Below, one piece after another: positions 28,001 to 35,727 of a stretch of DNA of 64,000 nt (within the stretch, counting starts at the first letter, position 1; every line of letters starts with the position of its first letter). The notes below the pieces were generated by a model. The model was not told the DNA's origin, ran no database searches, and worked only from the letters and a program-made list of their open reading frames with translations. Origin of the DNA: Legionella parisiensis. GTDB taxonomy: Bacteria > Pseudomonadota > Gammaproteobacteria > Legionellales > Legionellaceae. Location of the stretch: NCBI RefSeq assembly GCF_001467945.1, contig NZ_LNYQ01000013.1:1649404-1713403 (forward strand), read 5' to 3'. Position numbers and translations under genes: made by a program.

Positions 28001-28107
28001 AGAATTAGCTGCAGTGTAAAGGAATGATTGATCGAATCGCCAGCAATATATAATTTTTCATTAAGCGTTATAAGGCGGTGCGCTTTTTTCTTATATTGGT
28101 ATGGCAT
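25057..28107 (-). CDS. Single-module nonribosomal peptide synthetase (condensation-like, adenylation, carrier)
   Basis: 1016 residues. The N-terminal ~420 residues are a condensation/alcohol-acyltransferase-type domain with AFHGLMDG (134-140); the catalytic second His and DG are kept, the first His is Phe. The adenylation domain (about 430-930) has YTSGTTGIPKGV, NEYGPTETTVG, YQSGDLAKH, GRKDQQIKIRGHRVE and NGKVDYKKLP. The carrier domain has DMGGNS with Ser969 for phosphopantetheine. No thioesterase. Aligned by eye to GrsA, the ten pocket residues read DLTKVGEVGK, one step from the asparagine code DLTKLGEVGK. It is first in a probable operon with the ATP-grasp gene. Confidence 0.9.
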   Translation of the reverse strand: MPYQYKKKAHRLITLNEKLYIAGDSINHSFTLQLILEMDAEVDVPSLNRAVIQTKLSNPYVHLRANLRSFNAIWYDSFETPEDFVPIQVLEREWDGHDIQSASFFHGHKFDPLNSMMQVTYIKGERHFLVFRAFHGLMDGMGLYHWVSDIFRAWRKHPLTGTNLTLTDYEFLRQNREIKYRPNFPLDCIAPTGDTGFAHTHYLWHKVTLPGKINGVTAKVCQILAAVSADRCGKKARFMIPVDLRSHLPNTNTTANFANPIFIEVDKEANWSLIYSDIVKQLSSQNELQIGKYDACLRHLPVALLKILLSALIYYQKKKNRYMFSGIVSKLSINLSDFKSNQGGCAINGYFLPINVPVAPIVLIVTEHNNATTICFSVSNAHATREECAHLASQLKKMIDEPKLASESNLLYSDTLWPVYNNTYVDYPKEKTIFTGIWEKTTEYSHKKALISKTKVLTYKQLNQRVLEIAGYFSDLGIRCGDKVAIYLSRNEDMVCSILACWYLGAAYIPIDIKSPVNWVLALLEDAQPALVIDEQHEALRQNYSGLCSHIPLKIMSTTMPKRNENSLSQLAYIIYTSGTTGIPKGVMIHHGQLLNYIYWAVEIYRTNNQAYHTALFTSIAFDLTVTTLYLPLLSGGSIMLIPESINSLALKEILTNQSINFLKLTPSHLRMISSLPINAQHQVTLVVGGEDLPCSLAQLVIGKLSNARIFNEYGPTETTVGCMIHQYDAKNDFQGSVPIGIPAANTRIYCLDSTLKPVRLEEEGEIYIAGSNVGMGYLNQPELTNKRFMSDPFFPGQRMYQSGDLAKHREDGLLIYLGRKDQQIKIRGHRVELPAIENALLAIDSIVQAVVTFIKLEYASGAENNELIAYVVSYSKENTVDLQKKLSATLPYYMVPKYFIFLTELPLTSNGKVDYKKLPKPASILTTPQSSKHKNLLIQIRQLFANVLSLPLEVIDNHVIFGDMGGNSMQMAYMINEMITKMIAPEHHVAFANGLEQLLICPTPHNFYEHLSKII

Positions 28108-28116
28108 ATATCAAGT

Positions 28117-28146
28117 ATAATATGAACCAATTTTGTTCATAATCAA
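28117..28146 (-). promoter_or_regulatory. Possible promoter with palindromic operator before the NRPS gene
   Basis: On the minus strand, TTGATT (28141-28146) and TATTAT (28117-28122) are 18 bases apart. Between them lies an inverted repeat TATGAAC-N7-GTTCATA (28121-28141), the place and symmetry expected of a repressor site. The -10 element is only about nine bases from the ATG and no Shine-Dalgarno is present, so the message would be nearly leaderless; the real promoter may be elsewhere in the 197-base gap. Confidence 0.35.
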
Positions 28147-28304
28147 GAAAGATAGACCAACAATCATACATTAAAAAACATTTTAATACCACATGATGTT
28201 TTTCCTTCTTATTAAGGAGCAACAGATTACTCTCGAGATAGAGGATTTAGCACATTAATATCGCCTGGACGACTGTTTTTCCACACATCCAGGCTATAAA
28301 ATGT

Positions 28305-28895
28305 TTATGATGATTTTCTACGTTGCATAATTTGTGAAAAAAACTCAGGTTTATTCAGTCCCATTGATGCAAAGATTTGGGGTACTCTATCCCAGGAACC
28401 TTCTTCCTCAATACTTGCAACAATTAACTCAAAACCAGTTTTCTTATCAGCTTCTAATCCCCAGCCGTTAATGAAACTAAGTCCCCTTAATCGTTTTGCA
28501 GCAATATGGTTTAATGCTATTGCAGCTGATAAATAAGCATGAGCCTCTTCAAAAAGCTGATTGCATTTTTTCAAATTAGATTCGCTTTTAAAAACACCCT
28601 CTTTTTCTAAATTCTGTCTGAATTTGGCTTCCTCCAGAATCATTTGCCCTAATTGATAGTTCGCTTCTGCATCATCAAGCATTGCAGCTGCTCTATAACA
28701 CTCCATATACATTAGATATGCATAGGGAAACTTTCTATTTCCTTTCAATTTATTGTAAATGGTTGCCAATTCAAAATAGTAGGCAATTTCCTTTTTGAGC
28801 ATTTCATCACCGGGTTGATTATTTACCCGATTTGCTTGCATGACTTTTATTTTCTTAATAATTCTTCTAATCTGCCAACGCTTTAGATAGGCCAT
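28305..28895 (-). CDS. Helical repeat (TPR/Sel1-like) protein, unknown function
   Basis: 196 residues, nearly all helical. Short repeated helix pairs (YFELATIYNKLKG, AYLMYMECYRAAAMLDDAEANYQLGQM, LFEEAHAYLSAAIALNH, RLRGLSFINGWGLEAD) look like degenerate TPR or Sel1-like units, so a protein-binding scaffold is likely. The basic N-terminus (LKRWQIRRIIKKIKV) could contact membrane or nucleic acid. The ATG at 28895 has AGGAG closely upstream; the GTG at 28910 is rejected. It starts 18 bases after the membrane-protein gene, so both are probably one transcript. Confidence 0.7.
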   Translation of the reverse strand: MAYLKRWQIRRIIKKIKVMQANRVNNQPGDEMLKKEIAYYFELATIYNKLKGNRKFPYAYLMYMECYRAAAMLDDAEANYQLGQMILEEAKFRQNLEKEGVFKSESNLKKCNQLFEEAHAYLSAAIALNHIAAKRLRGLSFINGWGLEADKKTGFELIVASIEEEGSWDRVPQIFASMGLNKPEFFSQIMQRRKSS

Positions 28896-28913
28896 AAACT
28901 CTCCTGCCACTTA

Positions 28914-29372
28914 TTATGATGTTGATTGGATAAGATATTGTAATAAAAAAATCACGATTACAATGAGGATCATCAAACCAAGAATCTTTAGTCCAAAACC
29001 AGCGGACTCTTTTATTTCTTTACCAATTTGTTTACGGGGGGCATTCTCTGACTCTTCCTCTACTCTCAATTCTGCTTTATAAATATTGTTATCAATATAA
29101 TTAGATACAAAATAGGAAATCAGTCCGGTAATCACGCAGGGCACAAAAAATATTAACCAAACTATAAGTTTGCTTGCTCCCACAGTGTAATTATAATCAT
29201 CTTGTAATGAACTCAACATAGTCAAAACAATGTCAGGAACATTATAGTTCAATCCCCAAGCAAGATACGGCAAAATATATAAACTATAGAAAAACAAGCC
29301 TAGACAAAGAACCAAGCAAATCATGCCTAAAATATAGAGCTTACTATTACTGCCGAATCGATCTTGTTCCAT
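28914..29372 (-). CDS. Small integral membrane protein, unknown function
   Basis: 152 residues with hydrophobic segments at about 13-37, 68-92 and 126-148, and a charged loop (LRVEEESENAPRKQIGKEIKE) before the last helix. No recognisable family. It leads a two-gene unit with the helical-repeat protein, which may dock on it. AGGG five bases before the ATG supports the start. The gene is divergent from ppsR. Confidence 0.65.
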   Translation of the reverse strand: MEQDRFGSNSKLYILGMICLVLCLGLFFYSLYILPYLAWGLNYNVPDIVLTMLSSLQDDYNYTVGASKLIVWLIFFVPCVITGLISYFVSNYIDNNIYKAELRVEEESENAPRKQIGKEIKESAGFGLKILGLMILIVIVIFLLQYLIQSTS

Positions 29373-29499
29373 ATTAACCCTATAATATCCTTTTCTTTAA
29401 TTTAAGATAGCAGATGGATCTAAATAAGTACACTTACTGGTGATATTAACTAATTCATTTTAAAATAGAATATAGATCCTTTTTCTTACAAGGCAACTC

Positions 29500-30315
29500 A
29501 TGAAACGTTATGTTTTTATGATCTCTGATGGTACAGGGATTACAGCTGAAACTTTAGGCCATAGTTTAATTACTCAATTTGAAAATACAAAATTTGAACG
29601 GATCACGATTCCTTATGTTGATTCATTAAAAAAAGCAGAACATGCCATACAACAAATTAACCAGGCTTTTAAAGAAAATGGAATTAAGCCACTAGTATTT
29701 ATGACGTTAATTGATCAAGAAATTAGAAATTACTTCAAAAAAGCAGATGCTCGTGTCTTTGACTTATTTAGTACTTTTATTGGACCCATGGAAGAAGAAC
29801 TAAACGAAAAATCCTCTTACACAGTCGGAAGAACTCATGGGGTTGGTAATAGCAAACTTTATTTGCACCGGCTTGAAGCAATAGATTTTGCATTATCTCA
29901 TGATGATGGGGTGAAAACTCGTGGCTACGACAAGGCAGATATCATTCTTATCGGTGTTTCACGGTGCGGAAAAACTCCAAGCTGCTTATATATGGCACTT
30001 CAATATGGAATTTTAGCTGCTAATTATCCTTTTACTGAAGAAGATATTATTGGCTTTAAACTACCTGAAGTATTAAAGCCCTATAAAAATAAACTGTTCG
30101 GATTAACTATAGACTCACAACGTTTACAACAAATTCGTGCAGAACGAAGACCCCATAGTAAATATGCCTCAGCGGAACAATGTCGTTTGGAAGTTAATGA
30201 AGTTGAAGCCATGTACCAAAAGGAAAAAATTCCTTATATTAATTCGACAAAATATTCCATTGAAGAAATATCAACAAAAATACTGGCCGCATCAGGGTTA
30301 CATCGTAAAATATAA
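29500..30315 (+). CDS. ppsR: Phosphoenolpyruvate synthase regulatory protein (kinase/pyrophosphorylase)
   Basis: 271 residues, full length for the DUF299/PpsR family. N-terminal FMISDGTGITAETLGHS signature, VGRTHGVGN segment, and a P-loop in IGVSRCGKTPSC. PpsR inactivates PEP synthase by ADP-dependent phosphorylation of a threonine and reactivates it by phosphate-dependent removal, setting the direction between glycolysis and gluconeogenesis. AAGG seven bases before the ATG at 29500. The PEP synthase gene itself is not in the window, although the two are often adjacent. Confidence 0.95.
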   Translation: MKRYVFMISDGTGITAETLGHSLITQFENTKFERITIPYVDSLKKAEHAIQQINQAFKENGIKPLVFMTLIDQEIRNYFKKADARVFDLFSTFIGPMEEELNEKSSYTVGRTHGVGNSKLYLHRLEAIDFALSHDDGVKTRGYDKADIILIGVSRCGKTPSCLYMALQYGILAANYPFTEEDIIGFKLPEVLKPYKNKLFGLTIDSQRLQQIRAERRPHSKYASAEQCRLEVNEVEAMYQKEKIPYINSTKYSIEEISTKILAASGLHRKI

Positions 30316-30426
30316 CAGGTAACTATTGTGTATCTCCGTAGAGTTCGGAAAGAGGACTAATGTAGCCACGATGAAGCGCAGCGAGATTCAGGCCCTGCTT
30401 GGTTAATCCAATTCTATTAAAACGAT

Positions 30427-31875
30427 TTAGTTGGCTGCACTAGGAAAATTCGCATCACAATCATATCGGCTATCATTAGCTAAAAAGGTTTTGCAACTTT
30501 GACCAATAGTATATTTTACAGTAGTGGCATCAGGTACAACAGCATTTTGCTTAGAATACATTTGCCAAATAATGACCCCGTCACTGTCTTTTTGTTGATC
30601 AAGTATTATATTAACCAATTGATTTGTCAGTTGAAGTTGACCCTTAATATTTTTAGGATAGGCTGGTTGATTTACTTCAAAACCAAATTGTATTTTTGCA
30701 TTAATATGATATTTGGCTGGCAAAAAGGTCACTTTTCCGATGCTATCAATTTTTAAACTGGGTTTGCTAGCGATTTCTGCTTTCAGCCAATTAGTATAAT
30801 CTTTCATGTACGCACTGACCTGACCAGGTAAATCCAAAGGCCCATTAGCATAAGGGGCACATTCAACTGGACTATCTCCGCACAAATCATAGGTTATCAA
30901 ACCTAAGCTATCGAAGCGTGAAACTAGTGCTTCATTTTTATTTACAAGGTTATACCATAACCCTTTCAAATTTCCTTTCCACCAAAGACCACCCTTGGTA
31001 TATATATCAGGATACTTATCTCCAGTTACAAAACCTGTAATTGGACGAGCTCCGACAGTAGGTACGGCTGCGGAAAATTTGAGATATCTTGCCCCAGGAT
31101 CATCCATTATTGCATGCAAAATTGCATCTACTTTATCAATTGTTTTAGGCATAACATAAGAGTAGCCAAAATTTGTCCCATACTTCATGAGATTTTCATA
31201 TGTTGGTCCCCCTGCATTGAGTATACTTTGTGCAGCATCTGTTGACCATTCACCACTTGAGCTAGGCCCCCAAGAAACTGCATATTGATCCGCATGCCAA
31301 AACTCTTCATAGTAAAAATCAATACCATCCACTCCTAAATCATTCGCTAACTTGATTAAATTTGCATATGAGGTTTTTGCCTTAGACGCCTGCTCAGGAT
31401 CAGTTGGATCAGGAAACCAATCATAAAAAGCTTGATTTATGTCAGAGGATGCAAGCCCACAAGCCTGATGCACTAACGCAAAGTTACAACTGTAATTCCA
31501 GCCTCCTACAGAAAGGAATGTTTGAATATTTTTCTCTTCAGATAACTTGATTGCTGCTTTTAACTGATTAAAAGCATGAGCACCTTTGCCATCATGATCC
31601 GTGAAATAACCAAGTATGCCCGAAGTAGCAAGATTACCAGTCTGATAATCGATCAAGGTGGGCCTAACGAATGAAAAAATAACACGATTAAAATTAGGTT
31701 TTTTGAGCTTAAGCAAATCGTTAACATAATGCTGAAGGTGCTCAGGGTTATCAATAAGCAAATAGACTGAAACAACTTTTTCATTAGAAGCGGGACTGGC
31801 TTGCACTATAGACAAAGAACTATCAAGCATCAACAGGGAACATAACACAGAGAAACAAGTCTGTTTTGATTTCAT
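30427..31875 (-). CDS. Secreted GH18 chitinase
   Basis: 482 residues. Signal peptide to about residue 26 (ending near SIVQASP). The catalytic GH18 signature is LGVDGIDFYYEEFWH (DGxDxxxE with the acid Glu), supported by FLSVGGWNYS and the late WQMYSK strand. Family enzymes hydrolyse chitin with retention. GGGAGA four to five bases before the ATG at 31875 sets the start; in-frame codons upstream to 31992 lie in a palindromic intergenic region. Legionella chitinases are type II secretion substrates, which would fit here (inference). The DxxDxDxE motif is slightly divergent (Y before EE). Confidence 0.85.
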   Translation of the reverse strand: MKSKQTCFSVLCSLLMLDSSLSIVQASPASNEKVVSVYLLIDNPEHLQHYVNDLLKLKKPNFNRVIFSFVRPTLIDYQTGNLATSGILGYFTDHDGKGAHAFNQLKAAIKLSEEKNIQTFLSVGGWNYSCNFALVHQACGLASSDINQAFYDWFPDPTDPEQASKAKTSYANLIKLANDLGVDGIDFYYEEFWHADQYAVSWGPSSSGEWSTDAAQSILNAGGPTYENLMKYGTNFGYSYVMPKTIDKVDAILHAIMDDPGARYLKFSAAVPTVGARPITGFVTGDKYPDIYTKGGLWWKGNLKGLWYNLVNKNEALVSRFDSLGLITYDLCGDSPVECAPYANGPLDLPGQVSAYMKDYTNWLKAEIASKPSLKIDSIGKVTFLPAKYHINAKIQFGFEVNQPAYPKNIKGQLQLTNQLVNIILDQQKDSDGVIIWQMYSKQNAVVPDATTVKYTIGQSCKTFLANDSRYDCDANFPSAAN

Positions 31876-31941
31876 CGCTTCTCCCTTGGTACTTATTAGA
31901 AACCTGATTAAATTATATACACTTAATAGGGATAAGCAAAC

Positions 31942-32005
31942 GGTCCAACATAACGAAATGGAACCCGGATATTCACAATCCGGTGTTTCCATCCGTTGTC
32001 AGACC
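31942..32005. repeat. 64-base imperfect palindrome
   Basis: Two arms of about 28 bases (31942-31970 and 31978-32005) are nearly complementary around a 7-base loop; the inner six pairs CCGGAT/ATCCGG are perfect. It sits between the prpD stop and the chitinase start and could act as a prpD terminator or be a mobile palindromic repeat. No T-run follows. Confidence 0.55.
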
Positions 32006-32013
32006 ATTGGAGA

Positions 32014-33462
32014 CTACGATACAACCCATAGTTGCATAAAATCATCGACTTTCATTGCTGCAAGTGTATTCGTATCACTCATTGCCTGCATGATTCGTTC
32101 AACATGTTCTACAGGAAGCTGGGTACTTAAGTTCTTTTTAAATTTAGATAGTAAAACAGGAATTCCTTCTTCACGTCTGCGTTTGTGGCCAATAGGATAT
32201 TCTATGGTAATCAAATCACTTTCAGTGCCATCTTTGAAAACTATTTTGATGCTGTTGGCAATTGAACGCTTTTCTGGATCAAGATAATCACGAGAAAAAC
32301 GTTCATTTTCAGTAACATGCATTTTTTCGCGCAGCATATCTATTCTGGGATCTGCGGCAACATCATCTTCATAATGCTCGGCTTTTAAATCCCCAAACAA
32401 TAAGCCAATAGCAACCATGTACTGTAAACAATGATCCCTATCAGCAGGATTGTGCAAAGCACCTTGCTTACTAATAATTCGAATTGCTGACTCATGTGTC
32501 ACTAAATCAATACGTGCTATATCATCAAATCTGTGTTTTACGATAGGATGCAACACCACAGCGCATTCAACTGCAGTTTGCGCATGAAACTCGGCAGGAT
32601 AAGATAACTTAAACAAAACGTTTTCCATCACATAACTGCCATAAGGGCGCTGAAATTTAAATATTTTCTTATCAAAAAGAACATCATAGAAGCCCCAGGT
32701 TGGAGCACTTAATGCACTTGGATAGCCCATTTCCCCTGCTTTAGCAATTAACGCTAGGCGAACTGCTCTTGAAGTGGCATCTCCTGCCGCCCATGATTTT
32801 CTTGAACCTGCATTAGGTGCATGTCTATATGTTCTTAGACTTTGACCATCTACAAAAACCTGAGATAAAGTTCTTAACATCATGTCTTTATCAGCGCCAA
32901 AAAACTTGGCTGCCACAGCAGCGCTGGCAACTTTCACCAAAAACACGTGATCCAGACCTACTCGGTTAAAACTGTTTTCCAAAGCAAGACATCCTTGAAT
33001 TTCATGTGCCTTAATCATAGCGGTAAATACATCCTGCATTAAAATTGGCGCATTGCCCTTGGCGTAACTTTGTCGGGACATATAATCCGCTACGGCAAGG
33101 ATAGCACCTAAATTATCAGAAGGATGACCCCACTCAGCCGCAAGCCAGGTATCATTGAAATCCAGCCAACGTATCATAGCACCTATATTGAAGGCCGCTT
33201 GTACAGGATCTAATTCATATGCTGTGCCAGGGACTCGTGCTCCGCCAACCAGGGTAGCACCAGGAACAACTGGGCCTAGGAGTTTAGTACATTCAGCAAA
33301 ATTTAATGCCAAAATACCACAACCTAATGTATCCATGAGACATAACCGTGCTGTCTCATATGCTAAAGCGCTATCAATTTTTTCGTTTAGCACATAATCT
33401 GCAATATCAATTATAACCTGATCGTAATCAGGCTTAATATTATCTTCTACATAGCTGTGCAT
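32014..33462 (-). CDS. prpD: 2-methylcitrate dehydratase (PrpD/MmgE family)
   Basis: 482 residues, the usual PrpD size. Conserved blocks include [13 protein letters not shown], the [22 protein letters not shown] motif of MmgE/PrpD proteins, and [19 protein letters not shown]. It dehydrates 2-methylcitrate in the propionyl-CoA (methylcitrate) cycle in the cytoplasm. Gene order prpB-prpC-prpD on one strand marks the pathway. The gap to prpC is 128 bases, larger than within prpBC, and contains a palindromic stretch around 33515-33575, so prpD may be partly uncoupled. GAGGGG lies just before the ATG. Confidence 0.95.
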   Translation of the reverse strand: MHSYVEDNIKPDYDQVIIDIADYVLNEKIDSALAYETARLCLMDTLGCGILALNFAECTKLLGPVVPGATLVGGARVPGTAYELDPVQAAFNIGAMIRWLDFNDTWLAAEWGHPSDNLGAILAVADYMSRQSYAKGNAPILMQDVFTAMIKAHEIQGCLALENSFNRVGLDHVFLVKVASAAVAAKFFGADKDMMLRTLSQVFVDGQSLRTYRHAPNAGSRKSWAAGDATSRAVRLALIAKAGEMGYPSALSAPTWGFYDVLFDKKIFKFQRPYGSYVMENVLFKLSYPAEFHAQTAVECAVVLHPIVKHRFDDIARIDLVTHESAIRIISKQGALHNPADRDHCLQYMVAIGLLFGDLKAEHYEDDVAADPRIDMLREKMHVTENERFSRDYLDPEKRSIANSIKIVFKDGTESDLITIEYPIGHKRRREEGIPVLLSKFKKNLSTQLPVEHVERIMQAMSDTNTLAAMKVDDFMQLWVVS

Positions 33463-33590
33463 AATACCCCTCTTATATCAATTATCTATCTTGGTAATGT
33501 TCTCATCAGATCAAGCCGAAGCAATAATTAACTGAGTACCTCCCTGGGCTTCCACTACAGTTCCACCCAGGTTGCTGTGAAATGAAACAA

Positions 33591-34709
33591 TTACCCTCTT
33601 GTCTTAATAGCTGTGAACTTTTGGGGTTCAGGTCCAGTATATTCAGACGTGGGTCTTATCAGCTTGTTATTTTCTCTTTGTTCAAAAACATGTGCTGACC
33701 ATCCCGTAATACGCGACATAACAAAAACCGGCGTAAATAAAAATGTAGGAATGCCACAATAGTGGTATGCAGAAGCACTATAAAAATCAAGATTTGGAAA
33801 TAATTTTTTTTCATTCCACATGACTTCTTCGATGCGTTCTGAAATATGATATAAAAGAAGGTCGCCTTTCTCCTCACCGAGGCGAAATGACCATTTTTTG
33901 ATGATGTCAGAACGAGGATCACTGGTAGTATAGACCCGATGTCCAAATCCCATAATAAGAGCTTTATTAAGCAACATTTTCTTTAATTCAGTTTCAGCTT
34001 GGTCAGGATTATCAAAACGTCCTATAAGCTCCATTGCTGCCTCATTAGCCCCTCCATGCAAGGAACCTCTTAATGTTCCAATGGCACTTGTAATCGCAGA
34101 ATAAAAATCAGCCAATGTAGCTGCAGTAACTCGCGCAGCAAAAGTTGATGCATTAAACTCATGCTCCGCATATAAAATCAATGACACATTCATCATTTGA
34201 GCTTCTAACTTACTCGGCGTACGCCCATGTAATAATGCAAGAAAATGTGCCCCTGTTGTTTGCTCATCACTCAAACCAGAAATTTCTTTATTGTGAAAAT
34301 GCCATGCATACCAGTAGCACATTATTCCTGGGAATAATGCTAATAATCTATCCGCAATGTGATACTGTTGTGAAAAGTCATCTTCTGGTTCAATTGTTCC
34401 CAAAAATGAACAACCAGTTCTCAGGACATCCATGGGATGTGTGTTTTTAGGGATTAATTTAAGTACTGTTTTTAAAGCATCAGGGAATGTTCTAAGACTA
34501 ACTAGTTTTTTTGTATATTCATCTAATTCCTTTTGGGTAGGTAATCGCCCGTAAAGTAATAAATAAGCTACTTCCTCAAACGTGGCATATTCTGCTAAGT
34601 CATCAATCGAATAGCCCCTGTAATTCAAACCTTTACCTGCTAGTCCAACTGTACAAATTGCTGATTGGCCAGCAACAACACCGGCTAAACCGCCGCTTTT
34701 AACACTCAT
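33591..34709 (-). CDS. prpC: 2-methylcitrate synthase
   Basis: 372 residues with citrate-synthase blocks: [17 protein letters not shown] (substrate His), [15 protein letters not shown] and the [13 protein letters not shown] segment. The N-terminal [30 protein letters not shown] is typical of methylcitrate/short citrate synthases. It condenses propionyl-CoA with oxaloacetate. GGAGG six bases before the ATG at 34709; the start overlaps the end of prpB by 11 bases, implying coupling. The prp context separates it from the housekeeping citrate synthase. Confidence 0.96.
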   Translation of the reverse strand: MSVKSGGLAGVVAGQSAICTVGLAGKGLNYRGYSIDDLAEYATFEEVAYLLLYGRLPTQKELDEYTKKLVSLRTFPDALKTVLKLIPKNTHPMDVLRTGCSFLGTIEPEDDFSQQYHIADRLLALFPGIMCYWYAWHFHNKEISGLSDEQTTGAHFLALLHGRTPSKLEAQMMNVSLILYAEHEFNASTFAARVTAATLADFYSAITSAIGTLRGSLHGGANEAAMELIGRFDNPDQAETELKKMLLNKALIMGFGHRVYTTSDPRSDIIKKWSFRLGEEKGDLLLYHISERIEEVMWNEKKLFPNLDFYSASAYHYCGIPTFLFTPVFVMSRITGWSAHVFEQRENNKLIRPTSEYTGPEPQKFTAIKTRG

Positions 34710-35583
34710 TGTCTTCCTCCATCAATTGGTCTAGTTTTTGTTCGTATTGATAATAACCAAGTACTTCATAAAGCTCTTCCCGAGTTTGCATTTTATCGAT
34801 CATAGGTTGTTGCGTTCCATCTTGAAGAATTGTCTGATAAGTATTTAACGCTGATTGGGACATCGCTCTAAATGCACTCAATGGATACAAAATTAGCGAT
34901 ACACCAGCCTGTTTTAATTCCTCACGATTGAATAAAGGTGTTTTACCGAACTCAGTAATATTCGCCAATACCGGCACAGGGACTGCCTGAGTAAAAGTCT
35001 GATACTCATCCAGACGGGTCATTGCCTCAGGAAATATCATATCTGCACCTAATTCGACGCAAAGCAATGCTCTTTCTATAGCTGCATTCATTCCTTCAAC
35101 AGCATAAGCGTCCGTTCTTGCCATGATGACAAAATCAGGATCCTGGCGTGCGTCAACTGCTGATTTAATTCGGTCACCCATTTCTTTCGAAGACACAATA
35201 GCTTTATTGGGCCTGTGTCCACATCGTTTTGCCAGTACCTGATCCTCAATATGAATGGCAGCAACGCCTGTTTTCTCCATAAGTTTTACTGTCCTGGCAA
35301 TATTAAACGCATGTCCCCATCCTGTATCAACATCAACAAGAAGAGGTAAAGGACAAGCTTCTGTAATTCGGCGAGCGTCTTCAAGAACTTGTGATAGATT
35401 GGTCATGCCAAGATCAGGTATACCATAAGAGGCATTCGCTACACCTGCTCCTGAAAGATATATTGCTTTAGCTCCAGAAAATTGCGCGAGCATGGCAGAA
35501 TAAGCATTTATGGTACCCAACACGGGTAGCGGTTTATTTTCTTTGACTGTCTGTTTGAAGGCTTTGCCCATGGAACTCACCAT
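34699..35583 (-). CDS. prpB: Methylisocitrate lyase
   Basis: 294 residues, normal length. Contains [18 protein letters not shown] (Mg ligands), the active-site loop KRCGHR, and [13 protein letters not shown]. It splits 2-methylisocitrate into succinate and pyruvate, the last step of propionate breakdown. GGAG nine bases before the ATG. First gene of prpBCD. No PrpR-type regulator or prpE/prpF lies beside it, so those functions must be encoded elsewhere. Confidence 0.96.
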   Translation of the reverse strand: MVSSMGKAFKQTVKENKPLPVLGTINAYSAMLAQFSGAKAIYLSGAGVANASYGIPDLGMTNLSQVLEDARRITEACPLPLLVDVDTGWGHAFNIARTVKLMEKTGVAAIHIEDQVLAKRCGHRPNKAIVSSKEMGDRIKSAVDARQDPDFVIMARTDAYAVEGMNAAIERALLCVELGADMIFPEAMTRLDEYQTFTQAVPVPVLANITEFGKTPLFNREELKQAGVSLILYPLSAFRAMSQSALNTYQTILQDGTQQPMIDKMQTREELYEVLGYYQYEQKLDQLMEEDNEC

Positions 35584-35623
35584 TAGCTGTCACTCCTTGA
35601 TCTTAATATGATATAAAACTAAC

Positions 35624-35692
35624 TAGCCTGGGCCAAAGAAGCAGAATTTAAATTTCCTTTGTGAGTTCAAGTGTTTTGCTTCGCCCAAGCTA
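35624..35692. repeat. Palindromic repeat pair (TAGCYTGGGC-type)
   Basis: A left arm (TAGCCTGGGCCAAAGAAGCA, from 35624) and a right arm that is its approximate complement (to 35692) flank about 30 AT-rich bases between prpB and mnmC. The right arm read on the minus strand, GTAGCTTGGGCGAAGCAAAA, matches the repeat family noted near 1318, 30361 and 41121. Confidence 0.5.
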
Positions 35693-35727
35693 CAGATTTA
35701 GTATTATGCTCTAATGAGAATTTCATC

